From NCBI GenBank assembly GCA_964409775.1, contig CAYPEI010000004.1, positions 155,761-219,760 of the forward strand: a DNA stretch of 64,000 bases, given 5' to 3'. Of the stretch, positions 42,273-53,206 are shown piece by piece (within the stretch, counting starts at the first letter, position 1; each line of letters starts with the position of its first letter). The notes beneath the pieces were generated by a model. The model was not told the DNA's origin. It did no database searches and saw only the letters and a program-made list of their open reading frames with translations. This DNA comes from JAHBXL01 sp964409775. GTDB taxonomy: Bacteria; Planctomycetota; Phycisphaerae; Phycisphaerales; UBA1924. A program made the translations under genes and the position numbers.

Positions 42273-43397
42273 ATGCGGAACTGTGATGCGCTCATCATCG
42301 GCGGCGGCCCGGCCGGTTCGACGTGCGCCCGCCGCCTCTCCGCCGCCGGCCTGGATGTCGTCGTCCTCGACAAGCGTCAGTTTCCCCGCGACAAGACCTG
42401 CGCAGGCTGGATCACCCCCGCGGTCATCGCCGAACTCGATCTCGACACCGCCGACTACGCCTCCTCGCGAGCGTTCCAGCCCATCACCGGCTTCCGGACC
42501 GGCATCATCGGGCGGCGCATCGTGCAGACCGCCTACGACCGCCCCGTCAGTTTCGGCATCCGGCGCTGCGAGTTCGATCACTACCTGCTCCAGCGCTGCG
42601 GGGCGCATCTGGCCCTGGGCGAGCGTGTGGAAACCATCGAGCGCTCGGGTCGATCCTGGATCATCAACGGGTCGTTCGCATCGCCCCTGCTGATCGGTGC
42701 CGGCGGCCACACGTGCCCCGTTGCACGTCAGGCATGCGGCGCCCTGCCCGGAAAAGAACTGGCCGTCGTCGCGCAGGAGATCGAGTTTCCGCTCAACCCG
42801 GACCAGCGCGATCGGTGCGCCGTGCAGGCCTCAACCCCCGAGTTGTACTTCTGCCCCGATTCCAAGGGGTACGGCTGGTGCTTCCGGAAGGGCGATTATC
42901 TCAACATCGGCCTCGGCAGAGAGGACGACCGCGGCATCGCCGACCACGTCGCGTCGTTCCGCAGATTCCTGATCGATCAGGGACGTATCCCCCCGGATGT
43001 GCCCGAGAAGTTCCACGGCCACGCCTACATCCTCTACGGGCACACCAAACGCCGGCTCTGCGATGACGGCGTCATGCTCATCGGCGACGCCGCGGGACTC
43101 GCCTACCCCGAGAGCGGCGAGGGAATCCGCCCCGCCATCGAATCCGGAATGCTCGCCGCCGCGGCCGCGCTCCAGGCCCGCGGCGACTACTCCGCCCGTT
43201 CGCTCCGCGCCTACGAGAACGCCATCACCCGTCGCTTCGGCCCTCGGCCGGCACGCGGCGCCTCGGCCGGGGCTCCCGCCTCGGCGTTGAAGCAGGCCGT
43301 CGCGTCGTGCCTGATGGCGACCCGCTGGTTCTCGCGGCGCGTGCTGATCGAAAAGTGGTTCCTCCACGCCCACCAGCCGGCGCTCGCAACCCCCTGA
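42273..43397 (+). CDS. FAD-dependent oxidoreductase, geranylgeranyl reductase type
   Basis: 374 residues. FAD motif ALIIGGGPAGSTCARRL at the N-terminus, DKTCAGWITP, DHYLLQRCG, and the second FAD motif LIGDAAGLAYPESGEGIRPAIESG (about residue 270). This arrangement is that of the geranylgeranyl reductase and menaquinone-/squalene-type oxidoreductase group, which saturate isoprenoid or lipid double bonds. It directly follows the CFA-synthase-like gene with AAGGAGG before its start, so both are likely one unit. The true substrate is unknown. Confidence 0.85.
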   Translation: MRNCDALIIGGGPAGSTCARRLSAAGLDVVVLDKRQFPRDKTCAGWITPAVIAELDLDTADYASSRAFQPITGFRTGIIGRRIVQTAYDRPVSFGIRRCEFDHYLLQRCGAHLALGERVETIERSGRSWIINGSFASPLLIGAGGHTCPVARQACGALPGKELAVVAQEIEFPLNPDQRDRCAVQASTPELYFCPDSKGYGWCFRKGDYLNIGLGREDDRGIADHVASFRRFLIDQGRIPPDVPEKFHGHAYILYGHTKRRLCDDGVMLIGDAAGLAYPESGEGIRPAIESGMLAAAAALQARGDYSARSLRAYENAITRRFGPRPARGASAGAPASALKQAVASCLMATRWFSRRVLIEKWFLHAHQPALATP

Positions 43398-43427
43398 CAG
43401 GGCCATCCAGTGATCGCCGAACACGAG

Positions 43428-43919
43428 TCATCCGGCCTCATCGGCCAGTTCGCGGACCACCGCCGAGGCGAAACTCGCCAGGTAGCGGTCGACGAACTCG
43501 TCCACCGCCCGGGCGGTGCCTCGGTGGTCAGTCCCCCAGCACAGCGCGATCGCCTCGGGTGCCTGCGCATCAAACTGCACCGCGAGCGTCCCGTCGATCA
43601 CGAACGCGGGAGGGACCTTGTCAACCAGGAACGCGGACAGCGCATTGATCTCCGGATGCCCGACCGCAACCTGCGGCAGCGGCGCCAGGTGCGGGTCGTT
43701 CATGCGCCACAGGTCCGTCAGCACCATAACCCGCGGCGGCGCATCGCGCCCGGCGCCCTGCGGATCCGATGTCGTCACCATCGAGTCGGTCCAGCACGCC
43801 CGCACCGCCCCGTCGATCGCGTCGCGCAACCGCTCGGCCGCGGCACGATCATGGAGTTCCGCGCGCGGGTGTGCACCCACGACCACAAGCACCAGTCTGT
43901 CCGTGTCCGGCTCGGTCAT
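43428..43919 (-). CDS. Hypothetical protein
   Basis: 163 residues with LVLVVVGAHPRAELHDRAA, VMVLTDLWRMNDP, FVIDGTLAVQF and CWGTDHRGTARAVDEFVDRYL. The pattern is a small alpha/beta protein without signal peptide. No family recognised. It is convergent with the flavoprotein gene and lies 24 bases upstream of argF's stop in the same direction, i.e. next after argF only by reading order on the minus strand (argF ends at 43944, this gene starts at 43919 upstream of nothing else). Confidence 0.6.
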   Translation of the reverse strand: MTEPDTDRLVLVVVGAHPRAELHDRAAAERLRDAIDGAVRACWTDSMVTTSDPQGAGRDAPPRVMVLTDLWRMNDPHLAPLPQVAVGHPEINALSAFLVDKVPPAFVIDGTLAVQFDAQAPEAIALCWGTDHRGTARAVDEFVDRYLASFASAVVRELADEAG

Positions 43920-43943
43920 GGGCAGGGAGCGTACCCGGTCTGG

Positions 43944-44867
43944 TCAGTCTCCGGGCGCAAGCAGCGTCGCCAGCAGGCCCATCTGGGCGTCCAGCCGGTT
44001 GCGTGCCTGCTGGAAGACCCTCGAGCGCGGGCCGTCCATGACCTCGTCGGTGATCTCGATGCCGCGATAGGCCGGAAGGCAGTGCATGACGATCGCATGC
44101 GCCGGGGCCTGCGAGACGAGTTCCTGGTTGACCTGGTACCGCCGGAAGGCCTCCAGCCTGACCGCCTTCTCGTTCTCCTGGCCCATGGAGACAAACGTGT
44201 CGCAGCAGATGGCGTCGGCATGCAGAACCGCCTCGACCGGATCTCGCACGCTCGAGAAGCGCAGCCCGGGAGTCCGCGCCCGCAGCGATTCAATCCAGTC
44301 CGCCGGGAGTTCAAACTCCTCCGGAGCGCACAGAACAAACCGCATGTCCAACTTGCCGCAGATCTCAAGCAGCGACCGCGCGACGTTGTTGCCGTCCCCG
44401 ACAAACGCCACCGTCCGACCCGCGAGTCCGTCGGTCGAGCCGGGGCAGAACTCGTCGATCATCGTGAGCACATCCGCCAGTGCCTGCGGCGGGTGGGCCA
44501 GGTCCGACAGGCCGTTGATCACCGGGACGCGGCTCACCGAGACCATCCGCTCCAGCGTGGAATGATCGAACACCCTCGCCATGATCGCGTCGACCATCGA
44601 CGACAGCACGCGGGCGATGTCCTCGGCCGACTCGCGCCCGCCCACGCCGAACTCGGCCTGCCCCATGCTCATCGCGTGGCCGCCGAGTTTCCGCATCGCC
44701 TGCTCGAAACTCACCCGTGTCCGGAGGCTGGGCTTCTCGAACAGGCAGCACAGGGTCTTGCCGGACAGCAGCGACGGCGCCGGCCTCGCCCGCAGGTCGA
44801 TGGCCCGCCGCAGAATCGTCCGGATGAACGCCGCAGGTGTCTGGTCGATCGTGAGCAGGTGCGTCAT
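43944..44867 (-). CDS. argF: Ornithine carbamoyltransferase
   Basis: 307 residues. Makes citrulline from ornithine and carbamoyl phosphate in arginine synthesis. The carbamoyl phosphate site has FEKPSLRTRVSFE (the usual S-T-R-T is S-L-R-T here), the ornithine loop is in CCDTFVSMGQE, and HPPQALADVLT and HCLPAYRG are also present. No other arginine gene lies nearby. The hypothetical gene at 43428 follows on the same strand. Confidence 0.93.
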   Translation of the reverse strand: MTHLLTIDQTPAAFIRTILRRAIDLRARPAPSLLSGKTLCCLFEKPSLRTRVSFEQAMRKLGGHAMSMGQAEFGVGGRESAEDIARVLSSMVDAIMARVFDHSTLERMVSVSRVPVINGLSDLAHPPQALADVLTMIDEFCPGSTDGLAGRTVAFVGDGNNVARSLLEICGKLDMRFVLCAPEEFELPADWIESLRARTPGLRFSSVRDPVEAVLHADAICCDTFVSMGQENEKAVRLEAFRRYQVNQELVSQAPAHAIVMHCLPAYRGIEITDEVMDGPRSRVFQQARNRLDAQMGLLATLLAPGD

Positions 44868-44915
44868 GAGAAAGTGTAAGCCCGGGTCTCGCCGGAACAG
44901 TCCCCGCCCGCGCGG

Positions 44916-45356
44916 CTACGCCCCTTGCTGGAGCGACTCGACCAGCGCAACCAGCGGGGTCCAGAAGGCCGCCAGCATGGCCCCGATCATCCCGATCGCC
45001 CAGAGAATGCACAGCACCAGCAGCATCGCCCCGACCTCGCGACGAAACCGCCACGCCGCGGCGACCGCAACATAGACCACCATCGCCAGGACCATGAGCG
45101 CCGCCAGGCCGGGCGGCGACGCAAGATCGCGGGCCAGATTCAGGAAGAAGCGAGTCGGCATCGAGAGCGAGGCGCCGAAGTCCCGGAAGATCTCCTCGAA
45201 CTTCGGTCCCAGAACGATGAGCATGCCAAGCGGCAGGAGCACGGCAAATGTCGCGATCGGCGCGACGATCAGCATTCCGACCGACGATCGGGTCGGCCTG
45301 GGGGCGAGCGGCCCGTTGTCGAATGAGGCGGTTGGAGCGGCCGCGAGGGGTGTCAT
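44916..45356 (-). CDS. Small membrane protein with GspF-like segment
   Basis: 146 residues with three to four hydrophobic segments (VAPIATFAVLLPLGMLIVL; LAALMVLAMVVYVAVAAAW; MLLVLCILWAIGMIGAML). Between the first two lies GPKFEEIFRDFGASLSMPTR, like the P-x-F-...-L-P-x-x-T-R piece of GspF proteins and like the protein at 4179-4655. Start ATG at 45356; an earlier in-frame ATG would overlap the groES-like gene. Function unknown. Confidence 0.6.
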   Translation of the reverse strand: MTPLAAAPTASFDNGPLAPRPTRSSVGMLIVAPIATFAVLLPLGMLIVLGPKFEEIFRDFGASLSMPTRFFLNLARDLASPPGLAALMVLAMVVYVAVAAAWRFRREVGAMLLVLCILWAIGMIGAMLAAFWTPLVALVESLQQGA

Positions 45357-45384
45357 GTCGAATCTCCCACAACTCTCGGTGCGG

Positions 45385-45762
45385 TCAATCTTCCGCGGTC
45401 TCCGCCTTCCGGAACACCGCGACGACATCTTCGACCGGGATCACGAACAGCCGGTTGTCTCCCTCAAACTCGACCGGAATGGCGTGCTTGGGGTTGAACA
45501 GCACGCGGTCATACCGGCGGATCGGATAGTCGTCGTCCTTCTCGACCTGCCGGGAGATCGCGACGACCCGGCCGGTCAGCGTGGGGATCTCGATCTTGTC
45601 CGGGAGGTGGATGCCCGACTTGGTCGTCTTCTTGTCATCGTCCTTCCGGATCAGCACGCGCTTGCCGATGGGTTCGACGATCTCCAGTTTCGCTGTCGGC
45701 CGCGCCCCGGGGGACGGGCCGGAGGAACCGGGGGAGCCGGGGCCGGGGGGAGTCTTGCTCAT
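45385..45762 (-). CDS. groES: GroES-like co-chaperonin with N-terminal extension
   Basis: 125 residues. The GroES core begins IVEPIGKRVLIRKDDD, followed by the mobile loop KKTTKSGIHLPDKIEIPTLTG and YDRVLFNPKHAIPVEFEGDNRLFVIPVEDVVAV. GroES caps GroEL and closes the folding chamber. It has an extra N-terminus of about 28 residues rich in Pro, Gly and Ser. No groEL gene is adjacent, which is common in genomes with several groES copies. The start is ATG at 45762 without a clear ribosome site. Confidence 0.85.
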   Translation of the reverse strand: MSKTPPGPGSPGSSGPSPGARPTAKLEIVEPIGKRVLIRKDDDKKTTKSGIHLPDKIEIPTLTGRVVAISRQVEKDDDYPIRRYDRVLFNPKHAIPVEFEGDNRLFVIPVEDVVAVFRKAETAED

Positions 45763-45830
45763 CGCATGAGTGTAGGAACATTGCGGTCCGTCCTGCGGAG
45801 CGGGAGCGGGCCGTGTAGGCTTTGGTTCAA

Positions 45831-45850
45831 CACCACGAAGCCACGAAAGC
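45831..45850. repeat. CACGAAG-type short repeat
   Basis: CACCACGAAGCCACGAAAGC, with CCACGAA twice nine bases apart, lies just before apt. Similar stretches are scattered between genes in planctomycete genomes. Here it may supply part of the apt leader. Confidence 0.45.
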
Positions 45851-45865
45851 GAGCGTGCCGACTCC

Positions 45866-46393
45866 ATGCAGCAGATCGAACGAATCCGCAGCCTCATCCG
45901 CGATGTGCCCGACTTCCCCAAGCCCGGCATCGTGTTCAAGGACTTCACGCCGCTGATCCGAGACCCCGGCGCGCTGGCGCTCGGCGTCGAACTCATGGCC
46001 AACCCGTACCGCGGCAAGGGAATCGAACTCGTCGTCGGCGCCGAGTCGCGCGGGTTCATCTTCGGCATCGCGATCGCCCAGGCGCTCTCGTGCGGCTTTG
46101 TGCCGATCCGCAAGCCGGGCAAACTTCCCTGGAAGCACAAGTCCGTCAGTTATGAACTGGAGTACGGCCACGACTCGCTGGAGATCCACATCGACGCCAT
46201 CGACCCCGGCCAGCGCGTCCTCATGGTCGATGACCTGCTCGCGACCGGCGGCACCATGAAGGCCTGCTGCCAGATGGTCAGCGAGATGAAGGCGAAGATC
46301 GCCGGCATCACCGTCCTGATCGAACTCACGCAACTCCAGGGCCGCGGCCTGCTCAAGGAATACGGAGATGTGCACTCCGTGCTGAAGTACTGA
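45866..46393 (+). CDS. apt: Adenine phosphoribosyltransferase
   Basis: 175 residues, the usual size. Salvages adenine to AMP with PRPP. FPKPGIVFKDFTPLIRD is the N-terminal signature. GAESRGFIFG, RKPGKLPW and the PRPP-binding loop VLMVDDLLATGGTM are present. It stands alone on the plus strand. A strong hairpin follows its end. Confidence 0.97.
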   Translation: MQQIERIRSLIRDVPDFPKPGIVFKDFTPLIRDPGALALGVELMANPYRGKGIELVVGAESRGFIFGIAIAQALSCGFVPIRKPGKLPWKHKSVSYELEYGHDSLEIHIDAIDPGQRVLMVDDLLATGGTMKACCQMVSEMKAKIAGITVLIELTQLQGRGLLKEYGDVHSVLKY

Positions 46394-46437
46394 GCGTTGA
46401 CCCCTTTGGGGTGACCCATACGGGCCATCCGGCGCGC

Positions 46438-46465
46438 GGCTCATGGCCCGTTCGGGCCGTGAGCC
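46438..46465 (+). terminator. Hairpin after apt
   Basis: A 13-base-pair stem (46438-46450 with 46453-46465, one G-T pair, centre TT) lies 45 bases after the apt stop. There is no T tract. A smaller hairpin, ACCCC/GGGGT, lies at 46400-46412. Confidence 0.4.
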
Positions 46466-46508
46466 AGACCACATCCGCGGCGTTTCATCCACTTCCCACG
46501 ATTCACGC

Positions 46509-46536
46509 TTGACACCGATTCGCCGGCGCGTATTTT
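46509..46536 (+). promoter_or_regulatory. Promoter before the PAPG-tail gene at 46794
   Basis: TTGACA and TATTTT are separated by 16 bases. The leader to the ATG would be about 250 bases long and contains a stem CGCAACGAC/GTCGTTGCG near 46565-46595. No other gene is seen in the 400-base gap (46394-46793). Confidence 0.65.
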
Positions 46537-46793
46537 GGCGGAATCGCCACCGCGTGTGTGGGATCGCAACGACCGTGTTGTTCTCGTCGTTGCGGCGCTG
46601 GCGAACACCGGAGTCGTGAGGCATCAAGCGGCTTCTCCGCGGCCTCACCGAGAGAGACACCCCGGCAGGTCGATCCTGTTCCGTTCCCGCGCTGCGCCCG
46701 CCCCCGGGCCGTGATGGCGTGGGCGTGGGATACTCGCTTCACGGCCCGACGGTACGGCGTGGCCGCGCTTTGCACGCCGATGGGAGAGTGACC

Positions 46794-47729
46794 ATGTGCA
46801 CACACGTACGCCAGATGCAGATCCTGGTGATGGTGGGAGCGGCCTGCGGCATCGCGGGCACCTCCGCGGCGAATCCCGGCCAGCAAACCAAGTTCGGGCA
46901 GTATCCTCAGCCGCAGATGGGCTACAACCGTCCGTCCGACATGGATTGGCGGCTGAGCACTACGCCCAGCCCGACAGTGCCGCCTCCTCTGCCGGGATGG
47001 GCCGTCGCCGATGACTTCCCCAACCTCCGCCCCGACACGCCGATCAACACGGTGCGGTGGTGGGGGTCGTACTTCCAGCCCGCGTTCGAGCCCCAGCCCA
47101 ATGCCGCGGGTGGCTGGGCGCCCGTCATCGAGGACGGCTGGACGGTCTCGTTCTTCCGCGACATCCCCGCACCGGTCGGGGGCGGCTTCAGCCGTCCCGG
47201 CTCGCTCCTGGCGACGTACATCGCAGGCCCGGGCGCGGTGCGGTATGCGCCGACGGGGCAGGTCGGCTGGGATCAGCATCGCGTGTGGGAATACTCGCTG
47301 AATCTCAAGGAGGCGTGCCTCGATCACTTCGTCCCGGAGTTCATCGATCCGCTCGGACAGTTCGTTCAGCGGAGTTTTGAGCAGGTGTACTGGATCTCGA
47401 TCGCCGCCGAGAACGGCGCGAACGTGATCGTCGATCCGAGCGGCAACTGGCACGTGGAGCACAACAACGACCCGACGATCACCCCGCATTTCTGGGGCTG
47501 GCACACCAGCCCTGAGAACTTCCTGGACCTGCCCACCGGCTCGCCGCTCATCATGGTGATGCCGCCGGGATCCTCCGACAATCAATGGGTGTATGGCCCA
47601 TGGGAGCCAATCCTGCCGGACCACATGGGGGTCGGTCAGGCGTTCGAACTCCTGGTGATCCCGTCGCCGGCGGCGATCTCGCTGTTCGGCATCCCGCTGC
47701 TCATGGGCGCGGCCCGGCGCCGCAGGTGA
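46794..47729 (+). CDS. PAPG-like-tail secreted protein
   Basis: 311 residues with a signal peptide (ILVMVGAACGIAGTSA). The ectodomain is rich in Trp, Pro and Tyr: WRLSTTPSPTVPPPLPGWAVADDF, TVRWWGSYFQPAF, VYWISIAAENGANVIVD, HFWGWHTSPENFLD. This resembles the secreted single-domain proteins often linked to PEP-CTERM signals. The tail is IPSPAAISLFGIPLLMGAARRRR, so P-S-P instead of P-A-P-G. GGGAGAG precedes the ATG. It is convergent with the M28 peptidase gene. Confidence 0.8.
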   Translation: MCTHVRQMQILVMVGAACGIAGTSAANPGQQTKFGQYPQPQMGYNRPSDMDWRLSTTPSPTVPPPLPGWAVADDFPNLRPDTPINTVRWWGSYFQPAFEPQPNAAGGWAPVIEDGWTVSFFRDIPAPVGGGFSRPGSLLATYIAGPGAVRYAPTGQVGWDQHRVWEYSLNLKEACLDHFVPEFIDPLGQFVQRSFEQVYWISIAAENGANVIVDPSGNWHVEHNNDPTITPHFWGWHTSPENFLDLPTGSPLIMVMPPGSSDNQWVYGPWEPILPDHMGVGQAFELLVIPSPAAISLFGIPLLMGAARRRR

Positions 47730-47804
47730 TCATCGTGCGGGGGCCGCTTGCGGGCGCATCCGCGGACGGGCCGTGCCTGGCCGTCGCGGGTGCGTCCGCG
47801 GCGT

Positions 47805-49811
47805 TCATCGCGCACCCGCATCGGCGGGCTTGAGTTTGACCTTGATGGTCTGCTGCTTGCCCTCGCGAACGACCGTGACATCCACTTCGTCGCCCGGCTC
47901 ATGCTTGAGCATCATCGCCATCCACCCGCGGATGTCGGCGATCTCTGCACCGTTCCACTTCACCATCCGGTCGCCGTCCTTGATGCCCGCCGCGGCCGCG
48001 CTCCCGCCCTCGGTCACGCCCTCGACCAGCACCCCGCCCTCGGAATCGCCATATGCGGGCCGGATGCCGAACCGCACCTTCATCTGCGACATCGCCGGGC
48101 CGGGCCCGGCGCCCGTGTCGGCGCTCGCGTTGTCGCCGTTGGCCCGCCTCGCGGGCTGCGCCGGCCGGTCCTCGCGGCCCCAGGTGCTCTCGGTCTCCTG
48201 GAACTCCAGCGGCCCGGCGCGCGAAGCCAGCGACCGGGCGATCGCGACGCCGAGATCGACAACCTGAACGGCGCCCTCCGAGTTGATGAGCGAAGAAAAG
48301 TCGCCCGGCGTGTGATAGACATCGTGGAACCCGGTGAAGAAGAAGATGACCGGGATCCCGCCGTTGTAGAAACTCTGGTGGTCCGACGGGCCTTGCCCGC
48401 CCGTGAGTTTGCGGACATTCAGCCCCGAAGACGCGATCAGCGGATCGAGCACAAGGTCAAAGTCCCGCGCGGTGCCGGTGCCGTTCATGTCGACCTTGCC
48501 CTCGCGCAGCCGTCCGATCATGTCGAAGTTGATCATCGCGTAGAGGTCCTTCGCGTCGAACGGGCAGTTCCGCACGAAGTGCCGCGAGCCGAGCAGGCCG
48601 ATCTCCTCACCGGAGAAGTGCAGGAACAGAATCGACCGCAGCGGCTGATCCGCCGGCGCCTCGTCGTACATCCGCTTGAGTTTGTTGATCGCGATGAGAA
48701 TCCCCGAGGTGCCCGAGGCGTTGTCGTCGGCGCCGGGGTGGATCTGCCCGACGTTCGCCGGGTTGGCCCCGCCGTCACGCCCGTAGCCCACGTGGTCGTA
48801 GTGCGCCCCCATCACGATGTACTGGTTCGCCAGATCGCCCCGGCCCGGCAGGATGCCGCCGAGGTTCTGCGTGCGCTTCGGCGCTTCCTCGACCGCCGCG
48901 CGGATCGAAACCGCAACGCCGGCGAGGTCGACCAGTCCGCCCTTCTCGTCCGCGAGTTTCCGCAGGTCCAGCAGCGAGCGATGCTGCGGGTCTCCCGCCC
49001 GGACCAGTGCATCCGCCGCCGCCGACGACATCATCACCACCGGCACACCCAGCGGACGCCCGAATCCCGCGGAGGTCTCCACGTTCTCAAGCGCGCCCGT
49101 CCGCGGGTCGTCCGCCCCCGGCGGGTTCACGAGGATGATGGCCGCGGCCTTTCGCTCAATCGCCGCCTGCAACTTCGGCCGCAGCGCGGCGGCGTTGCTC
49201 CATTTCGGCCCGCCGGATTCCGACACGCGCGACCGGCCGTTCGCGTCCATGGGCTCGAACCGCAGCACCATCGCGACTTTGCCCTCGAGCGAGTCGTCCT
49301 TCGCATACGTCCGGTACTCCGTCGGGCCGGTGGCCAGCGAGTACCCCGCGAAGACCACTCCTCCCTCCACCGCTCCCGATGCCGAAAGCGCAAGCACGTT
49401 GAAGTCCTCGCCGGCCTTCAGCGTCGCGAGCGTCGACTTTGTCGCGGCATCGACGTACGACATCGCGGCGTCCCGCACCACCGTCGCGCGGCCGACGCTG
49501 AACTCCTGGCGATACGTGGAGAAGGGGGTGGAGACCTTGGAACCGTCCGCCGCCGCCGACTCCACCGGGAAGGCGGGTTTGAGCCCGGCCTTGCGGTAGT
49601 AGAACTCGAGGTAGTTGGCCGCGAGGTCGTTCCCCTTGCTGCCGCTGCCCCGACCCTCGAAGAACGGATTGGCCAGCGTGGTGACGTGCTCGCGGTACTG
49701 GGTGACGTCCGACGCGTCGGGCGTCGCGGTCTGGGCGCGTCCGGCGGCCGCCGAGGCGACAATGGCAACAAGGGCGAGGGACTTGAGGAGGCGGAGCGGT
49801 CGCAGGAGCAT
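47805..49811 (-). CDS. Secreted M28 metallopeptidase with PA and PDZ domains
   Basis: About 668 residues. Signal peptide, then a PA-like insert (VVFAGYSLA...KVAMVLRFEP, IILVNPPGADDP) in the N-terminal half. The M28 zinc ligands and catalytic residues follow: His in GAHYDHVG (about 335), Asp in GADDNASGT (about 359), Glu-Glu in FSGEEIGLLGS (about 400), Asp in FDMIGRL (about 430) and His in YHTPGDF (about 502). A PDZ domain (GVLVEGVTEGGSAAAAGIKDGD) closes it. It probably is an aminopeptidase outside the cytoplasm. The ATG at 49811 is chosen over one 19 codons upstream, as the signal peptide starts there. Confidence 0.92.
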   Translation of the reverse strand: MLLRPLRLLKSLALVAIVASAAAGRAQTATPDASDVTQYREHVTTLANPFFEGRGSGSKGNDLAANYLEFYYRKAGLKPAFPVESAAADGSKVSTPFSTYRQEFSVGRATVVRDAAMSYVDAATKSTLATLKAGEDFNVLALSASGAVEGGVVFAGYSLATGPTEYRTYAKDDSLEGKVAMVLRFEPMDANGRSRVSESGGPKWSNAAALRPKLQAAIERKAAAIILVNPPGADDPRTGALENVETSAGFGRPLGVPVVMMSSAAADALVRAGDPQHRSLLDLRKLADEKGGLVDLAGVAVSIRAAVEEAPKRTQNLGGILPGRGDLANQYIVMGAHYDHVGYGRDGGANPANVGQIHPGADDNASGTSGILIAINKLKRMYDEAPADQPLRSILFLHFSGEEIGLLGSRHFVRNCPFDAKDLYAMINFDMIGRLREGKVDMNGTGTARDFDLVLDPLIASSGLNVRKLTGGQGPSDHQSFYNGGIPVIFFFTGFHDVYHTPGDFSSLINSEGAVQVVDLGVAIARSLASRAGPLEFQETESTWGREDRPAQPARRANGDNASADTGAGPGPAMSQMKVRFGIRPAYGDSEGGVLVEGVTEGGSAAAAGIKDGDRMVKWNGAEIADIRGWMAMMLKHEPGDEVDVTVVREGKQQTIKVKLKPADAGAR

Positions 49812-50087
49812 CTGAAAATCCTGGGTTTGCGGTCTCAATCGGGCTCGAAGGTGCCGACGGCGGGGCATCGTATGGAGAGTCCGGCGCCCCGGTGCCCCCC
49901 GGGGCTACCACCCCGGCGGGCGTGGGTTGCGAAGGCCGGGCAGGGTTGAACAATCAGGCGAACGACCTCGCCACGCGACCTACGATCGCCGGCACGGTTT
50001 CGGACTCCCATCCATCGCGCCAAACGGGGCCGGTGCAACGGCCGCGTGTTGGATCGGCGGCCGACCGTGCATCCGCACACCAACTCC

Positions 50088-53117
<3,030 letters not shown>

Positions 53118-53146
53118 GTCTGACCGTCACACCTGTACTCAAAGCA

Positions 53147-53178
53147 AAGACCCCCGCCCTGTACGGAGCGGGGGTCTT
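53147..53178. terminator. Bidirectional terminator between gcvP and the dockerin gene
   Basis: An 11-base-pair perfect stem AAGACCCCCGC/GCGGGGGTCTT (53147-53157 with 53168-53178) lies between two convergent genes. T-rich bases follow on both strands. Confidence 0.85.
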
Positions 53179-53206
53179 GTGTTTGATCAATCTCTGACCG
53201 CCTCGA

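Noticed and set aside
47745..47800. Two GGGCGCATCCGCGG-like copies after the 46794 gene
   Set aside because: They are imperfect, short and in a GC-rich convergent gap; not enough to call a repeat element or terminator.
49812..50087. Possible glycine riboswitch before gcvP (GGAGAG near 49875)
   Set aside because: The partner CTCTC and the core ACCGAAGGGG-type motifs are missing; the stretch is only GC-rich spacer.
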